Source: CAYUPI01 sp964446585
Lineage (GTDB): Bacteria > Verrucomicrobiota > Verrucomicrobiia > Limisphaerales > UBA8199
DNA length: 64,000 nucleotides
Direction: 5' to 3'
Assembly: GCA_964446585.1 (NCBI GenBank)
Contig: CAYUPI010000002.1
Location: forward strand, 62,001 to 126,000
The position numbers were made by a program, and so were the translations under genes. The notes below the pieces were generated by a model that was not told the DNA's origin, ran no database searches, and was given only the letters and a program-made list of their open reading frames with translations. Positions 17,804-27,194 of the stretch are shown here, in pieces (within the stretch, counting starts at the first letter, position 1; each line of letters starts with the position of its first letter).

Positions 17804-19081
17804 TCAGTCCTGAAGAGTCTTCCCGCTAGTGTCCGGCGCCCACCAGATTGCGAACATGCCGAGCAAATAAACCAGGCCGCATGTGGCGCCGACCTTCGGA
17901 TAGGAACCGCCCATGACTCCGAATAAAGCACCTGCCATAAGCACGCCCAACGCCGTTCCGAACCGTCCGACGTTATACGCGATGCCACTACCTGCTGCGC
18001 GCACGCGGGTCGGGAACAGTTCCGGCAGATAAAGCGGAAGCCAGCCGAAGTAGAGTGTGGCCACGAATCCCTGTGCGAAAACGATCGGCAGGAACCCGGC
18101 CCGCAACGGGGCGGTGCCAAGGAACATTACCATCGTCAGTCCAGTCGCACCGAAACTAATGAGTGCGTAGGACCGGCGCCGCCCCAGCCAGGCGGCGATT
18201 TGCGCGCCGGAGAAACTGCCAAGCACAGCGCCCACGGCCCACCAACCTTGGACGATCGCCTTGTAGGCCGCCTGGTTCGCCCCGCCGACCTTGTCGGCCC
18301 AGGGTACCATCCATTTACTCGCCGCCCACGCGCCGACCATCGGAATCGAGCCGAGCAGAATGCCGACAAGCGTCAGGCGGAGCAGAGGTGGGCGCAGGAG
18401 TTCGTTAACGGGCGAAGATGCCCGGCGAGCCGAAGAAGAGTCGCCCCGTTCCGCTCGCCTTCCGGCGCTCGCCGCCAACCAGAGCGGTGATTCGGGCAAT
18501 GTGAGCAACACAAGCAGGCCCAGTATCGCCGGAGCCGCCGCCAGCTTGAAAATCCAGCGCCAGGAGCCGGGCGTGAGTGGCCAAAGCCTGGCGAACTGCG
18601 AGAGAATCAGGATGCCTCCGTTGAGCGCCACGCCCATCAGGCCTGCTACCACGGGCCGCGAACGGTCCGGCCAGCATTCGGCTGCGAGCGCAATGGCATT
18701 CGGCCAGACACCTCCCACGCCCAGTCCGACAGCAAACCGCAAAATTAACATCTGTTCCTGTGTGCGCGCGAAGGCCCCAAGGCCAGCAAATATTGAATAG
18801 AACAAAATGCTGACGCCCAGCGCCCGCGTGCGGCCAAACACATCCCCGAGGCCACCAAGAACGATGCCTCCGACCGCTGCGCCGAGCATGAGCGCCGCGG
18901 TGAACCATGCGAACCAGTCGCCGCCCAGCGTCGGCGTGAAAGCCGTGCCCAAAAGGTCCTGGGAAACGGACAGCGACGCCACGGGCATAAGCCCCAGCTC
19001 CACCCCATCGAAGACCAGCCCGCCGATCGCGGCGAGCAGCACGGCAAGGCGGGCGCGCGAGGAAAGGGTTGAGGCGGTCAT
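17804..19081 (-). CDS. MFS sugar/acid transporter
   Basis: A 425-residue integral membrane protein with about 12 hydrophobic helices. Family signatures are GGLGDVFGRTRALG after helix 2 (motif A) and LPESPLWL before the central loop. LYLPELFPTRVRAAGSG in the second half is the equivalent motif of the sugar-porter/metabolite:H+ symporter group. The start codon overlaps the stop of the upstream dehydrogenase gene by 4 bases (ATGA), which indicates translational coupling. Its substrate is probably the compound handled by that dehydrogenase: a sugar acid or hydroxy acid released from glycans. The substrate cannot be read from sequence. Confidence 0.88.
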   Translation of the reverse strand: MTASTLSSRARLAVLLAAIGGLVFDGVELGLMPVASLSVSQDLLGTAFTPTLGGDWFAWFTAALMLGAAVGGIVLGGLGDVFGRTRALGVSILFYSIFAGLGAFARTQEQMLILRFAVGLGVGGVWPNAIALAAECWPDRSRPVVAGLMGVALNGGILILSQFARLWPLTPGSWRWIFKLAAAPAILGLLVLLTLPESPLWLAASAGRRAERGDSSSARRASSPVNELLRPPLLRLTLVGILLGSIPMVGAWAASKWMVPWADKVGGANQAAYKAIVQGWWAVGAVLGSFSGAQIAAWLGRRRSYALISFGATGLTMVMFLGTAPLRAGFLPIVFAQGFVATLYFGWLPLYLPELFPTRVRAAGSGIAYNVGRFGTALGVLMAGALFGVMGGSYPKVGATCGLVYLLGMFAIWWAPDTSGKTLQD

Positions 19082-19962
19082 TCTCGCGGCGCGGGCCGGG
19101 GCTTGCGGAAGACCTCGATGATGGCGCTGTTGTCGTGATCGCCAAGCCCTGTGGCCTCGGCTCGTTCCAGGAGTTGCCGGTGAGTCTCCGTTAGTGGCAG
19201 TGGCAACCCTGCCCCCGCCGCTGCTTTCAACATCAGCCGCACATCCTTCAGATGTTGCGACAGCCGCGCCTGGACGCTGAAATCGCGCTCGACCATCTTG
19301 CGCCCCTTCGTGTCCATCGTTCGCGAGTATGCCATGCTCCCGGACAGGACTTCGAGCGCGGCTTCGGCCGACACGCCCAGGGACTCGGCAAGCGCTAATC
19401 CTTCCGCCAGCGCCGCCCGGTTAAGACCCAGCACCAGGTTGCTGATCAACTTCATTTTTGAGGCAGTCCCACACGGTCCGACATAAAACACCTTCCTTCC
19501 CAGCGCACGCCAAAGATCGGCACAGGCCTCATACGCCTGGCGCTCGCCGCTCACCATCACCGTCGCCTCACCCCGCCGTGTCTGTTCGCTCGAGCCTGAA
19601 ATCGGCGCGTCGAGATAGCGCGCGCCTCCGGCTGTCAGGCGCGCACCCAACGCTTCGACTTGCGAAGGCGCTCCCGTCGTGGTGTCCACGATGATCTGTC
19701 CCGGTCGCAAGCCTGTCCTCATCTTTTCGAGGACTTCCGCTACGACCTCGGTGCTGTAGAGACTGATAATCACGCGCCCGCACGCTGCGATTGGGTTGTC
19801 GCTCCACTCGGCTCCGCGCGCCAGCAACGGTTCGGCCGCTCCGCGCGTGCGGTTCCAAACCGCCACTCGATAATCGTGTTCCAACAGCCTTTCAGTAAGT
19901 GCCGTTCCCATCAGCCCGAGGCCAATTAGCCCGACCGCTTCTTTGCTCGGTTGTTTTTTCAT
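19078..19962 (-). CDS. beta-hydroxyacid (3-hydroxyisobutyrate-type) dehydrogenase
   Basis: A 294-residue protein from the ATG at 19960-19962. The longer frame has no signal or conserved residues before it. The N-terminal Rossmann motif is VGLIGLGLMGTAL. The substrate loop DAPISGSSEQTRRGE and the catalytic Lys in ASKMKLISNLVLG define the beta-hydroxyacid dehydrogenase family (3-hydroxyisobutyrate, tartronate semialdehyde or glyoxylate/succinic semialdehyde reductases). In a carbohydrate context, tartronate semialdehyde or a related sugar acid is plausible. It is co-transcribed with the MFS transporter and divergent from the NagB-like gene. Confidence 0.88.
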   Translation of the reverse strand: MKKQPSKEAVGLIGLGLMGTALTERLLEHDYRVAVWNRTRGAAEPLLARGAEWSDNPIAACGRVIISLYSTEVVAEVLEKMRTGLRPGQIIVDTTTGAPSQVEALGARLTAGGARYLDAPISGSSEQTRRGEATVMVSGERQAYEACADLWRALGRKVFYVGPCGTASKMKLISNLVLGLNRAALAEGLALAESLGVSAEAALEVLSGSMAYSRTMDTKGRKMVERDFSVQARLSQHLKDVRLMLKAAAGAGLPLPLTETHRQLLERAEATGLGDHDNSAIIEVFRKPRPAPRE

Positions 19963-20123
19963 TTCATGAGATGATTTATGGAAAGGGTATCGCCCATGGG
20001 TTCGGTCGAAACTTTTCGTGCCCGGATACAGCGCGCAACCTCTTAAACCGAGTCGTCTGGTTGCGCAAGATGTGTTGCGTGTCCAACCTTGTCCAGCCTT
20101 AGAGATTTCTTCACAATTCCCCA

Positions 20124-20885
20124 ATGGAACTGCCCGCCGAAGGAAGGAATCTGCGACTGCGCGTGGCAAGAGATTATCGCACGATGAGCCGCTGGGCCGC
20201 AGGTTTCATCGAAGCTGAGGTGAAAGAGCAGCCGGATCTGTTGTTATGCGCGTCCGCCGGAGGAACTCCCACGGAGACTTATCAGTGCATGGCAGAACGC
20301 CAGGCTACTCACCCAGCACTCTTCGGGAAACTCCGGGTGGTGCAGATCGATGAGTGGGGCGGTCTGGCGCGAGGACATCCCGCCAGTTGCGCGACCGATC
20401 TTCAAAACAGGCTGCTCAACCCTCTAGGCATCAGCCCGCGGCGCTTCGCAGGGCTCAGGAGCGATGCGCCCGACCCGGCGGGCGAGTGCGGGCGCATCCG
20501 GCACTGGCTGGACGCCAACGGCCCCATTGACATTTGCTTGCTCGGGCTTGGCTTGAACGGCCACATTGCCATGAACGAGCCCGCCGATGAGATTGTGCAC
20601 CACGCGCATGTTTCCAAACTATCGCACAGCTCGCTCCGCCACGGGATGCTGGAGGCTTTGACTGCCAAGCCGCGTTACGGTTTGACGTTGGGCCTGGGAG
20701 ACATTCTGCGCTCGCGGAAAATCCTGCTGCTCGTTAGCGGACGACAAAAACGTGCCGTTCTCAGGCGGTTGCTTCAGGCGCGGGTCTCAACGCGTTTTCC
20801 CGCCTCTTTCCTTTGGCTGCATTCGGATGTAACAATAATTTGCGACCGCGATGCGGTCGCGACAACTCAAGGTTTTTCTTTATGA
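20124..20885 (+). CDS. glucosamine-6-phosphate deaminase-like protein
   Basis: A 253-residue sugar-phosphate isomerase/deaminase fold. Matching motifs are the phosphate loop LCASAGGTPTETY, VVQIDEWGGL (the Asp that deprotonates the sugar) and LGLGLNGHIAMNEP, which is almost the NagB signature with its catalytic His. NagB turns glucosamine-6-phosphate into fructose-6-phosphate and ammonia. Many Verrucomicrobiota carry a second, divergent copy next to Gfo/Idh genes, where the substrate may be another amino sugar or a gluconolactone. The stop overlaps the start of the next gene (ATGA), so the two are coupled. Confidence 0.85.
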   Translation: MELPAEGRNLRLRVARDYRTMSRWAAGFIEAEVKEQPDLLLCASAGGTPTETYQCMAERQATHPALFGKLRVVQIDEWGGLARGHPASCATDLQNRLLNPLGISPRRFAGLRSDAPDPAGECGRIRHWLDANGPIDICLLGLGLNGHIAMNEPADEIVHHAHVSKLSHSSLRHGMLEALTAKPRYGLTLGLGDILRSRKILLLVSGRQKRAVLRRLLQARVSTRFPASFLWLHSDVTIICDRDAVATTQGFSL

Positions 20886-22249
20886 GAATTCAAAAACAGA
20901 ACCTTCACACAGCCGGCATAACCCGGAGGACGTTCCTCGGCAGCGCCGCCGCAGTCTCCGCGTTTACGTTAGTGCCGGCGCGCGTGCTCGGCCGAGGCGC
21001 GGCATCGCCCAATAGCAAACTGAACATCGCCGGCGTCGGCATCGGTGGCCAGGGCGCCTGGGACCTCGAACGCGTCGCCAGCGAGAACATAATCGCCTTG
21101 TGCGACGTGGACTGGGATTACGCTGCAAAAACTTTCAAGAAGTACCCTGGTGCCAAGCGCTACAAGGATTTTCGGGAGATGCTCGACAAGGAGAAAAGTC
21201 TCGACGCGGTCGTGGTCGGCACACCGGATCACAACCATGCCATCGTCTCGGTTACGGCCATGAAGCATGGAAAACATGTGTACTGTGAGAAACCGCTGAC
21301 TCGAACGGTGCATGAAGCCCGGGTCGCTGCTCAGTTGGCCCGCGAGGCAAAAGTTGCCACCCAGATGGGCAACCAGGGAATGCAATTCGAAGGCAATCGC
21401 CAGATCAACGAATGGCTCGCGGACGGCGCCATTGGCGCCGTGCGCGAAGCGCATGTCTGGTCTGATCGACCAACGCATAAGGGAAAAATGCCCTTGTGGT
21501 GGGCGCAAGGTATTGAACGACCTAAAGAGACACCGCCGGTTCCTCCGTCTTTAGATTGGGACTTGTGGCTAGGCCCCGCCCCTTGGCGGCCTTATCACCC
21601 CGCCTATGCGCCATTTCGCTGGCGCGGCTGGTGGGACTTCGGTTCCGGCGGCCTGGGCGACATGGGGATTCACAACCTTGCGCCGGTCTTCTCCGCCCTT
21701 CAGCTCGGGGCGCCCGAGAGCGTCAGCGCCAGCTCTACGGCTGTCTTCTCAGAAACGGTGCCGCTCGCCGCCGTGGTCCATTACCAGTTCCCCGCGCGCG
21801 GAAATTTGCCGCCCGTTGAGTTGCACTGGTATGACGGCGGGCTGCTGCCGGAACGGCCGGCTGAACTGGAAGAGAACCGAGAGCTCGACCACGAAGATGG
21901 AATTATTTTCGTGGGTGACAAAGGCAAGATGCTCGTTACCGGCTGGGGTGGGGAGCATCCCCGCTTAGTACCCGAAAGCCGCGACAAAGAGTACAAGCGC
22001 CCGCCGCCGACCTTACCGCGCTCAATCGGCCATCATAAGGAATGGCTTCAGGCCTGCAAAGGCGGTCTCGCGCCTCGCTCAAATTTTGATTTCGCAGGAC
22101 CGTTGACCGAAGCGGTCCTTCTGGGCAGCGTCTGCATCCGCAATGGTGGGGAAAAGCTCCTCTGGGACAGTGAACACTTGAAGTTCACCAACGACCCGGA
22201 TGCCAACAAACTTCTCCATTACGAATACCGCAAGGGCTGGAGCTTGTGA
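20882..22249 (+). CDS. Tat-exported Gfo/Idh/MocA oxidoreductase
   Basis: A 455-residue protein starting at the ATG that overlaps the upstream stop. The N-terminus TRRTFLGSAAAVSAF is a twin-arginine export signal, so the enzyme probably folds with its NAD(P) and is exported. The Rossmann part shows GVGIGGQGAWD, then GTPDHNHA and CEKPLTR (the EKP lysine). Large Tat-exported Gfo/Idh proteins are expanded in Verrucomicrobiota and Planctomycetota. Characterised relatives oxidise or epimerise sugars or act as NAD-dependent glycosidases. Substrate unknown, though coupling to the NagB-like gene suggests an amino sugar. Confidence 0.9.
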   Translation: MRIQKQNLHTAGITRRTFLGSAAAVSAFTLVPARVLGRGAASPNSKLNIAGVGIGGQGAWDLERVASENIIALCDVDWDYAAKTFKKYPGAKRYKDFREMLDKEKSLDAVVVGTPDHNHAIVSVTAMKHGKHVYCEKPLTRTVHEARVAAQLAREAKVATQMGNQGMQFEGNRQINEWLADGAIGAVREAHVWSDRPTHKGKMPLWWAQGIERPKETPPVPPSLDWDLWLGPAPWRPYHPAYAPFRWRGWWDFGSGGLGDMGIHNLAPVFSALQLGAPESVSASSTAVFSETVPLAAVVHYQFPARGNLPPVELHWYDGGLLPERPAELEENRELDHEDGIIFVGDKGKMLVTGWGGEHPRLVPESRDKEYKRPPPTLPRSIGHHKEWLQACKGGLAPRSNFDFAGPLTEAVLLGSVCIRNGGEKLLWDSEHLKFTNDPDANKLLHYEYRKGWSL

Positions 22250-22259
22250 GCTCCGATGC

Positions 22260-22293
22260 AAAAAGAGCGAGGCCCGGCAGGGCCGGGCCTCGC
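22260..22293 (-). terminator. intrinsic terminator of the RRM gene
   Basis: A perfect 12-bp stem (22267-22278 with 22282-22293) and a 3-base loop. On the minus strand it is followed by TCTTTTTG. It lies 18 bases past the end of the RRM gene and 17 past the end of the convergent Gfo/Idh gene. Only the minus strand has the T-tract. Confidence 0.85.
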
Positions 22294-22311
22294 TGCCAGC
22301 TAAAAGCAAGC

Positions 22312-22620
22312 TTAGTAACGACGCCGGTCACCGCCGTTGAACTGACGGCGGCCGCCGCCCCCTGAACGTTCCTCACGCGGCCGGGCCACATTGACCGTTA
22401 GAGCGCGGCCGTCCAGCTCCTTACCATTCAAGGCGTCGATGGCCTTCTGCGCCTCCTCGGCCGAGCTCATGGTGACAAACGCGAAGCCGCGTGGGCGACT
22501 GGTTGCGCGATCGACCATAAGGTTGGCCTCGGTGACCGTGCCGTGCGCGGCGAACGCATCTTGCAGGTCGTTTTCAGTGATGTTGAAGGAAAGATTTCCC
22601 ACAAACAATTTATTATTCAT
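22312..22620 (-). CDS. RNA-binding protein with one RRM domain
   Basis: A 102-residue protein. RNP2 is LFVGNL and RNP1 is RGFAFVTM. The RRM spans about residues 3-80, followed by a short Gly/Arg-rich tail (RSGGGGRRQ, ending DRRRY). This matches the small glycine-rich RNA-binding proteins of Cyanobacteria and Verrucomicrobiota, thought to act as RNA chaperones, some of them cold-induced. It is monocistronic: its own terminator follows, and a 309-base upstream region separates it from the divergent PDZ gene. Confidence 0.94.
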   Translation of the reverse strand: MNNKLFVGNLSFNITENDLQDAFAAHGTVTEANLMVDRATSRPRGFAFVTMSSAEEAQKAIDALNGKELDGRALTVNVARPREERSGGGGRRQFNGGDRRRY

Positions 22621-22929
22621 TTTTGTATGTTACTATCCGACTAACCAGCACTTTCCACAGACTGTTCCCGAACGCCGGGCTTAAAATCATCACCGAACTA
22701 AGTTCACCTGAGGATCTACCATGCCTTGGAAGAGACAAGCTATCCAATAGATGTCCGTAGTTTCACCCATTTCTGCCAAACTGCAAGCATTTTTATGGGA
22801 TTTTTCGAAATCGACCCTTGCTTTCTCTTTCGTCCGGCTCGACACTCCATTGTACCTGTTCCATTAGTGCTTATTATTGTTAATTAGTGGTTGAACCGCA
22901 TCGTTACGGCTTGGAACCGGCGCGACAAA
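22621..22929. other. divergent intergenic region (309 bases)
   Basis: AT-rich compared with its surroundings, as expected for promoters of the RRM gene (minus) and the PDZ gene (plus). RRM genes of this kind often have long 5' leaders. I could not identify a conserved leader structure by eye. Confidence 0.5.
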
Positions 22930-24000
22930 ATGAAAGCCAAAGTTGTTCTGCTGGTCATTCTCGCGGGAGTGGCTCTGGCGCTCGCCATCGCCTTTTTTGT
23001 GCGTCCCGTCCAACCGCACAGCCTCGAACCCCAACAAATCGAGACCGCAAGTCCCTCTCAGCGACAGGAGCAGCCGCCAACGCCCACAGTTTCGGCGCCA
23101 GCGCTAATGCCGCTTCGCGCTCCTGTCTCCAAAATCGCCTCGGCGAGCGCGCCGCCCGATCCGACCGTTGCCAGCGCCAGTAAACTCGAGCGACTGGACC
23201 AGACACGAGCATCCGTCCTTAATCTCGCCTCGGGCGATCCGGCAATCGCCCTGCGCGCTGCCAAACAGATCACCGACGAAAACGAACGCGAGACCGCCCT
23301 ACTAACCTTGGTCACTGAATGGACCCAGGGCGTTCTGGGACCGCCCGGTCAACGCGCTCAGGCCATTGCCAACTACGGGCTAGAGGCGGGACTCGGCCTG
23401 GAACTCGTCAGCCATCCGGAGCTGGCCGTGCTTTGGGCCAATGAGATGGTCGAGCCGGCAGGGCGCGCTGCCATGTTGCAACAAGTAGCCATCACCTTGC
23501 TGAATTCCGATCCCGCCGCTGCCTTCGCGTTGAGCAGCCAGGTCCCGGAAGCCGACCGTCGCAAGTTTTCCGATGCCGTCTTTGCAGGCTGGGGTACGAG
23601 GGACACCGACGCGGCCTTGCAGTGGGCGGACCAACTCCCCGACGCCGCTGAGCGCGACGCGGCTCTTTCCGCCATTCGCAGTGTCGCGCCGGTCGGCATC
23701 GGCGCGGCCCTCTCCGTCCAGGACGGCTACGCGGTCATTAACCAGATCCTGCCCGGCACACCGGCCGAGCTAAGCGGCCAGCTTCGCGCCGGCGACCGCA
23801 TCGTCGCCCTGGCGCAAGGCAATAATTCGTTCGTGGACGCGCACAGCTTGTCCTTGCAGGACATCGTGCAGTTGGTGCGCGGCGCCCCGGGAACGCTTCT
23901 CCAACTGCAAGTACTCTCGGCGGACGCCCCACCCGACGCCTCGCCGCGGACCGTCCCGATCATTCGCGACCAGGTCAAGTTCAAGCGCTCATCTCCGTGA
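22930..24000 (+). CDS. membrane-anchored PDZ domain protein
   Basis: A 356-residue protein from the ATG at 22930. An N-terminal transmembrane or signal helix (VVLLVILAGVALALAIAFFV) is followed by a Pro/Ser/Ala-rich linker, then a helical repeat region (residues about 85-250) of HEAT/TPR-like pairs such as DAALQWADQLPDAAERDAALSA with its repeated variants. A C-terminal PDZ domain follows (VQDGYAVINQILPGTPAELS; RAGDRIVALAQG). There is no protease domain. It is probably a periplasmic scaffold. The helical region is reminiscent of proteins that count DA-LxWA repeats in Verrucomicrobiota. It converges with the sigma-factor gene. Confidence 0.8.
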   Translation: MKAKVVLLVILAGVALALAIAFFVRPVQPHSLEPQQIETASPSQRQEQPPTPTVSAPALMPLRAPVSKIASASAPPDPTVASASKLERLDQTRASVLNLASGDPAIALRAAKQITDENERETALLTLVTEWTQGVLGPPGQRAQAIANYGLEAGLGLELVSHPELAVLWANEMVEPAGRAAMLQQVAITLLNSDPAAAFALSSQVPEADRRKFSDAVFAGWGTRDTDAALQWADQLPDAAERDAALSAIRSVAPVGIGAALSVQDGYAVINQILPGTPAELSGQLRAGDRIVALAQGNNSFVDAHSLSLQDIVQLVRGAPGTLLQLQVLSADAPPDASPRTVPIIRDQVKFKRSSP

Positions 24001-24053
24001 GGTAACAATCCAATCGCCCCTTGCGCTTTGCCGATTTGCGGCTAAAATACTTT

Positions 24054-24117
24054 GGGCCGGCATGGGTGCGGAATGCGGTGTAAGTGACCGGTAAATTCTG
24101 CGAATCTATGCCGGCCC
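24054..24117. other. long-range inverted repeat between convergent genes
   Basis: Ten-base arms GGGCCGGCAT at 24054-24063 and ATGCCGGCCC at 24108-24117, separated by 44 bases, in the gap between the PDZ and sigma genes. There is no T-tract. It could be a shared RNA 3' structure. Confidence 0.4.
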
Positions 24118-24149
24118 GCGTCATTCAGGGCTGGCGCCCGCTTCGATAA

Positions 24150-24815
24150 TCACCGCTTGGGAGCTACCTTTGGCAAGGCGGGATGGCCATTGCGGATCCA
24201 CGGCAAGCTTTTCCCATTAACGGGAACCTCCGAATCCGTGACCACGGCTTCGCGCGGAACATTCAGTCTGTGGACGACCCCATTGGGCCGAGCACTCGTG
24301 ACTTGAGCTGTGGATGGCCTATCCAGCCGGCTCAACAGTGAAGCAATCCTGCGACGATGGCGGATTACCATGGTATGGGAAATCTTCAACTTGCGGCCAA
24401 TTTCCCGGAGTCGCAATCCCTCGGCAAAGCATTCCAGCACCGCTCGTTCCTGGTTGTTCAAGTGCGGCGAAAGCAACGAAAGAATATCCCGTGCGCTGAC
24501 CAAATCGAGAACCGATTCACCGGAATCGGTATCGTCCACGAAAGAATCTGTGGTGTTGCCGTTGTCGGCGAGCCACATCTGGCCGTCTCTGCGCTTGGCG
24601 GAGTCCACGCTCCGTCCCGCGGCCAGGTAATGCAGCAAATGGAACTTGCAACTTTGCAAGTACCAGCTCCTCGTTTGTCCCGCTCGCGCGATTTCTGTAA
24701 CCCAGAGGTGGACCAATGCTTCCTGCAATAGATCTTCCCGCAATGCCCGGTTGCCGGTCATGCGTCGGATCATGCGGGTCAGGGCGCTCCTCGTGGAGAG
24801 TTCATTGACGAACAT
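24150..24815 (-). CDS. small sigma-70 family (ECF-like) RNA polymerase sigma factor
   Basis: A 221-residue protein from the ATG at 24813-24815 (MFVNELSTRS). A TTG five codons upstream is less likely. The region-2-like part includes REDLLQEALVHLW (the sigma core DLLQE motif). A region-4 helix-turn-helix is near residues 120-165 (LNNQERAVLECFAEGLRLREIG; ISHTMVIRHRRRI). The C-terminal 60 residues are a polar tail without a known domain. No anti-sigma gene is adjacent. This resembles the numerous ECF sigmas of Verrucomicrobiota whose targets are unknown. Confidence 0.75.
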   Translation of the reverse strand: MFVNELSTRSALTRMIRRMTGNRALREDLLQEALVHLWVTEIARAGQTRSWYLQSCKFHLLHYLAAGRSVDSAKRRDGQMWLADNGNTTDSFVDDTDSGESVLDLVSARDILSLLSPHLNNQERAVLECFAEGLRLREIGRKLKISHTMVIRHRRRIASLLSRLDRPSTAQVTSARPNGVVHRLNVPREAVVTDSEVPVNGKSLPWIRNGHPALPKVAPKR

Positions 24816-25017
24816 CTTCGTTTCGACCAATTGGCAATGGAACTCACCGGGATTCGATATCAGTAAGCCATGCGCGCGTCAATGTCCAGCAAAATCGCGT
24901 GACATAACCAACCTGCCAGCAACAGTCGGGGAGCGCGGCTGTGGCCAAGCCCAGCCGAAGCACAGACAAATGTATCACGCCTTCGATTAGTGAGAGATTC
25001 ATGAATTGGCCCGTGCA

Positions 25018-25041
25018 GCGGCTGGGCTTCGCCCCAGCCGC
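25018..25041. other. GC-rich stem-loop
   Basis: A 9-bp stem GCGGCTGGG/CCCAGCCGC with a 6-base loop, 33 bases past the end of the Gfo/Idh gene. It may stabilise or end that transcript, but no T-tract follows. Confidence 0.4.
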
Positions 25042-25073
25042 GCGCCGCTTTCACCCACTGGCAAAGGAACTGG

Positions 25074-26159
25074 TCAGCACTTGGACTTCCACAAATCGTG
25101 CGGTTTCTTGGCCGCTGTCTGAAACGGCAGCGCTACCTTGCGACCGGTGCGAGCCGACTCGTACGCCGCAAAAATCACTTCCAGAACAGCACGGCCATCC
25201 TCCCCGGTCACAAGTGGCGGTTTATCGTTCTGAACGGAATCGACGAAATGCGCCATTTCCTGCGGAAAACCGTAGTTCCACTCCTCTTCGAAAATTGTAA
25301 AGGTCCAGCCTTTCGTCGAGCCGGCCTTTTCGACGGCGTAATCGTAACCTTCGGCGCTGTAGGTTTCGATTGCGTTGCCGTGGAGCAGGTCGGCATAGGC
25401 GACACCCTTCGAGCCGTGGACTTCGGCCCGGTCATCCATGCCGCCTAACTTCGTCCAGCTTTCTTCGGCCATACCGATCACTCCGTTGACGAATTCGACC
25501 AGGATGATCGAATTGTCATCGCCCTCGGTCTTGTCCTGATGAACGTACGTTCCCATTTGAGCATAAACCGATTTGACAGGTGGACAGCCGAGGAGCCAGC
25601 GGAAAAATTCAATCGCGTGGCAGCCCATGTCCATCGTCACGCCGCCGCCGGAGCGGTTCACATCCCAGAAGTGCGGGGCGTGCGGTCCATTGTGCTTCTC
25701 CGATTGTTTCAGCAGCGTTGGCGCGCCGAGCGCGCCTGAATCGACAAGCTGCTTCAGACGCACGTATTTGGGCGCGAAACAAAGCTCCTCAGCATACATC
25801 AGCTTTACCTTCGCTTTCGCGCAGGACTCAATCATCTGGTCGGCCTCCGCCAGGTTCAGGCAGAATGGTTTCTCGACGACGATGTGTTTGCCCGCAGCAG
25901 CCGCATCCAGCGTAATCGGGCAATGCGCGTTATTGGGCGCGCCGACGACGACCATGTCCACCTCGGGCAGCGCCAGCAGCTTTTTGTAGTCAGTGAAATG
26001 GTGTGGAATTCCGTGTTTCGAAGCGAAGGAACTGGCATTGCCTGCCGTCGGAGAGGCGACCGCGAAAATTTCGGCTTGGGCGCAGCGCCGCAACGAAAGC
26101 GTGTGAATGTGCGAGATGAATTGGGAACCGATGATGCCGACTCTTACTTTGTGGCTCAT
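25074..26159 (-). CDS. cytoplasmic Gfo/Idh/MocA oxidoreductase
   Basis: A 361-residue protein from the ATG at 26157-26159 (MSHKVRVGIIGSQFISHIH). The earlier in-frame start lies inside the upstream kinase gene. There is no export signal, unlike the 20.9-kb protein. It has the NAD-binding start VRVGIIGSQF, GAPNNAHC, the EKP motif VVEKPFCLNLAEA and the metal/substrate segment GGGVTMDMGCHAIEF. It is likely an inositol- or sugar-dehydrogenase. The ATG overlaps the stop of the ROK kinase gene by 4 bases, so the two are coupled and may act on one sugar. Confidence 0.9.
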   Translation of the reverse strand: MSHKVRVGIIGSQFISHIHTLSLRRCAQAEIFAVASPTAGNASSFASKHGIPHHFTDYKKLLALPEVDMVVVGAPNNAHCPITLDAAAAGKHIVVEKPFCLNLAEADQMIESCAKAKVKLMYAEELCFAPKYVRLKQLVDSGALGAPTLLKQSEKHNGPHAPHFWDVNRSGGGVTMDMGCHAIEFFRWLLGCPPVKSVYAQMGTYVHQDKTEGDDNSIILVEFVNGVIGMAEESWTKLGGMDDRAEVHGSKGVAYADLLHGNAIETYSAEGYDYAVEKAGSTKGWTFTIFEEEWNYGFPQEMAHFVDSVQNDKPPLVTGEDGRAVLEVIFAAYESARTGRKVALPFQTAAKKPHDLWKSKC

Positions 26160-27088
26160 AGCTTTGATGGAGAGTTTTCGGGTCGGAACGCGAGACAGGC
26201 AGCGCCAATAACCCCGGCGCCGTTGCCCAGTTGCGCTTTGAGGATCTCGACTGATTGATTCGAGAACTGTGTTGCGCATGAGAGTTGCCGGCGCATTTCA
26301 GGGGCGAAGCAGTCAAAATGAGCTTCACCCAGGCCGCCGCCGAGAAGGATTCGTTGAGGCAAAAAGGTGTGAAAGAGCGTCCACGCAGCCGTGGTAGTGG
26401 CGTTGACCGCTCGCTGGACAATCGCCGCCGCGCGCGGATCCGCCGCCGCAGCGTCGAACACGGCGCGGCTGTCCCGAATGCCGAACTCTTTTCCTGCCGC
26501 GGCAATGGCAGTGCCGGACGCGACCGATTCCCAACAGCCTTGCATGCCGCAGTAACAAGCCGGACCGCCCGGCAGGACAGGAATGTGCCCAAGCTCAGGA
26601 TGTTCCCCGTTGACCCCGCGATGAATCTTGCCGCCAACCAGGAACGCGCCGCCGACTCCCGTCCCCAACGTCACCACCACCAGCGGACTGCAGTGCCTCC
26701 CGGCGCCGAAATGATATTCGCCGACGGCTGCGGCATCGGCATCGTTCTCCAGGCGAACCGTGACCCCAAACGTCTGCCGCAGCGGCGTGACGATGTCCGC
26801 GTCCTCCCAGCCGGGCAAAGTAAACGGATTGTGGATCGTACCGCGCAAAGGGTTCACCGGGCCGGTGCACCCAATGCCGATGCCGGACAGAGTCTCCTGG
26901 GCCCAGTTTGCCTTGCGCAAAACGCGCTGAATCGACTCGACCAGCTCGGCGAGTCCGGCGGCAAAACCCCGTTCCGACTTCGTCTCAAAAACGCAGCGGG
27001 CGAGGACGCGCCCGGTGCCGTCCACTGCGGCCACCACTGTTTTCGTCCCGCCGATGTCAACACCGATGGCTTTGCTTGTCCCGGTCAA
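26156..27088 (-). CDS. ROK-family sugar kinase
   Basis: A 310-residue protein that appears to start at a TTG (CAA at 27086-27088). I saw no ATG upstream that would keep the fold. The ATP phosphate loop is GVDIGGTKTVVAAV. TLGTGVGGAF, GEHPELGHIPV and the zinc-binding CYCGMQGCWE are all present, as in glucokinase-type ROK proteins. There is no helix-turn-helix, so it is a kinase rather than a repressor. It phosphorylates glucose, mannose or an N-acetylated amino sugar. It is divergent from the KDPG aldolase gene, with 106 bases for both promoters. Confidence 0.92.
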   Translation of the reverse strand: MTGTSKAIGVDIGGTKTVVAAVDGTGRVLARCVFETKSERGFAAGLAELVESIQRVLRKANWAQETLSGIGIGCTGPVNPLRGTIHNPFTLPGWEDADIVTPLRQTFGVTVRLENDADAAAVGEYHFGAGRHCSPLVVVTLGTGVGGAFLVGGKIHRGVNGEHPELGHIPVLPGGPACYCGMQGCWESVASGTAIAAAGKEFGIRDSRAVFDAAAADPRAAAIVQRAVNATTTAAWTLFHTFLPQRILLGGGLGEAHFDCFAPEMRRQLSCATQFSNQSVEILKAQLGNGAGVIGAACLAFRPENSPSKL

Positions 27089-27194
27089 GGCCGCAGTTGG
27101 TTAATCGTTTGCAGAGCATTTGTGCCAGCGGCTTTGGCCGTCAAGAGCAATCTCGACAATTCAAGCTTGCGCGCGGGCTCCGGTTCAGTTTGCA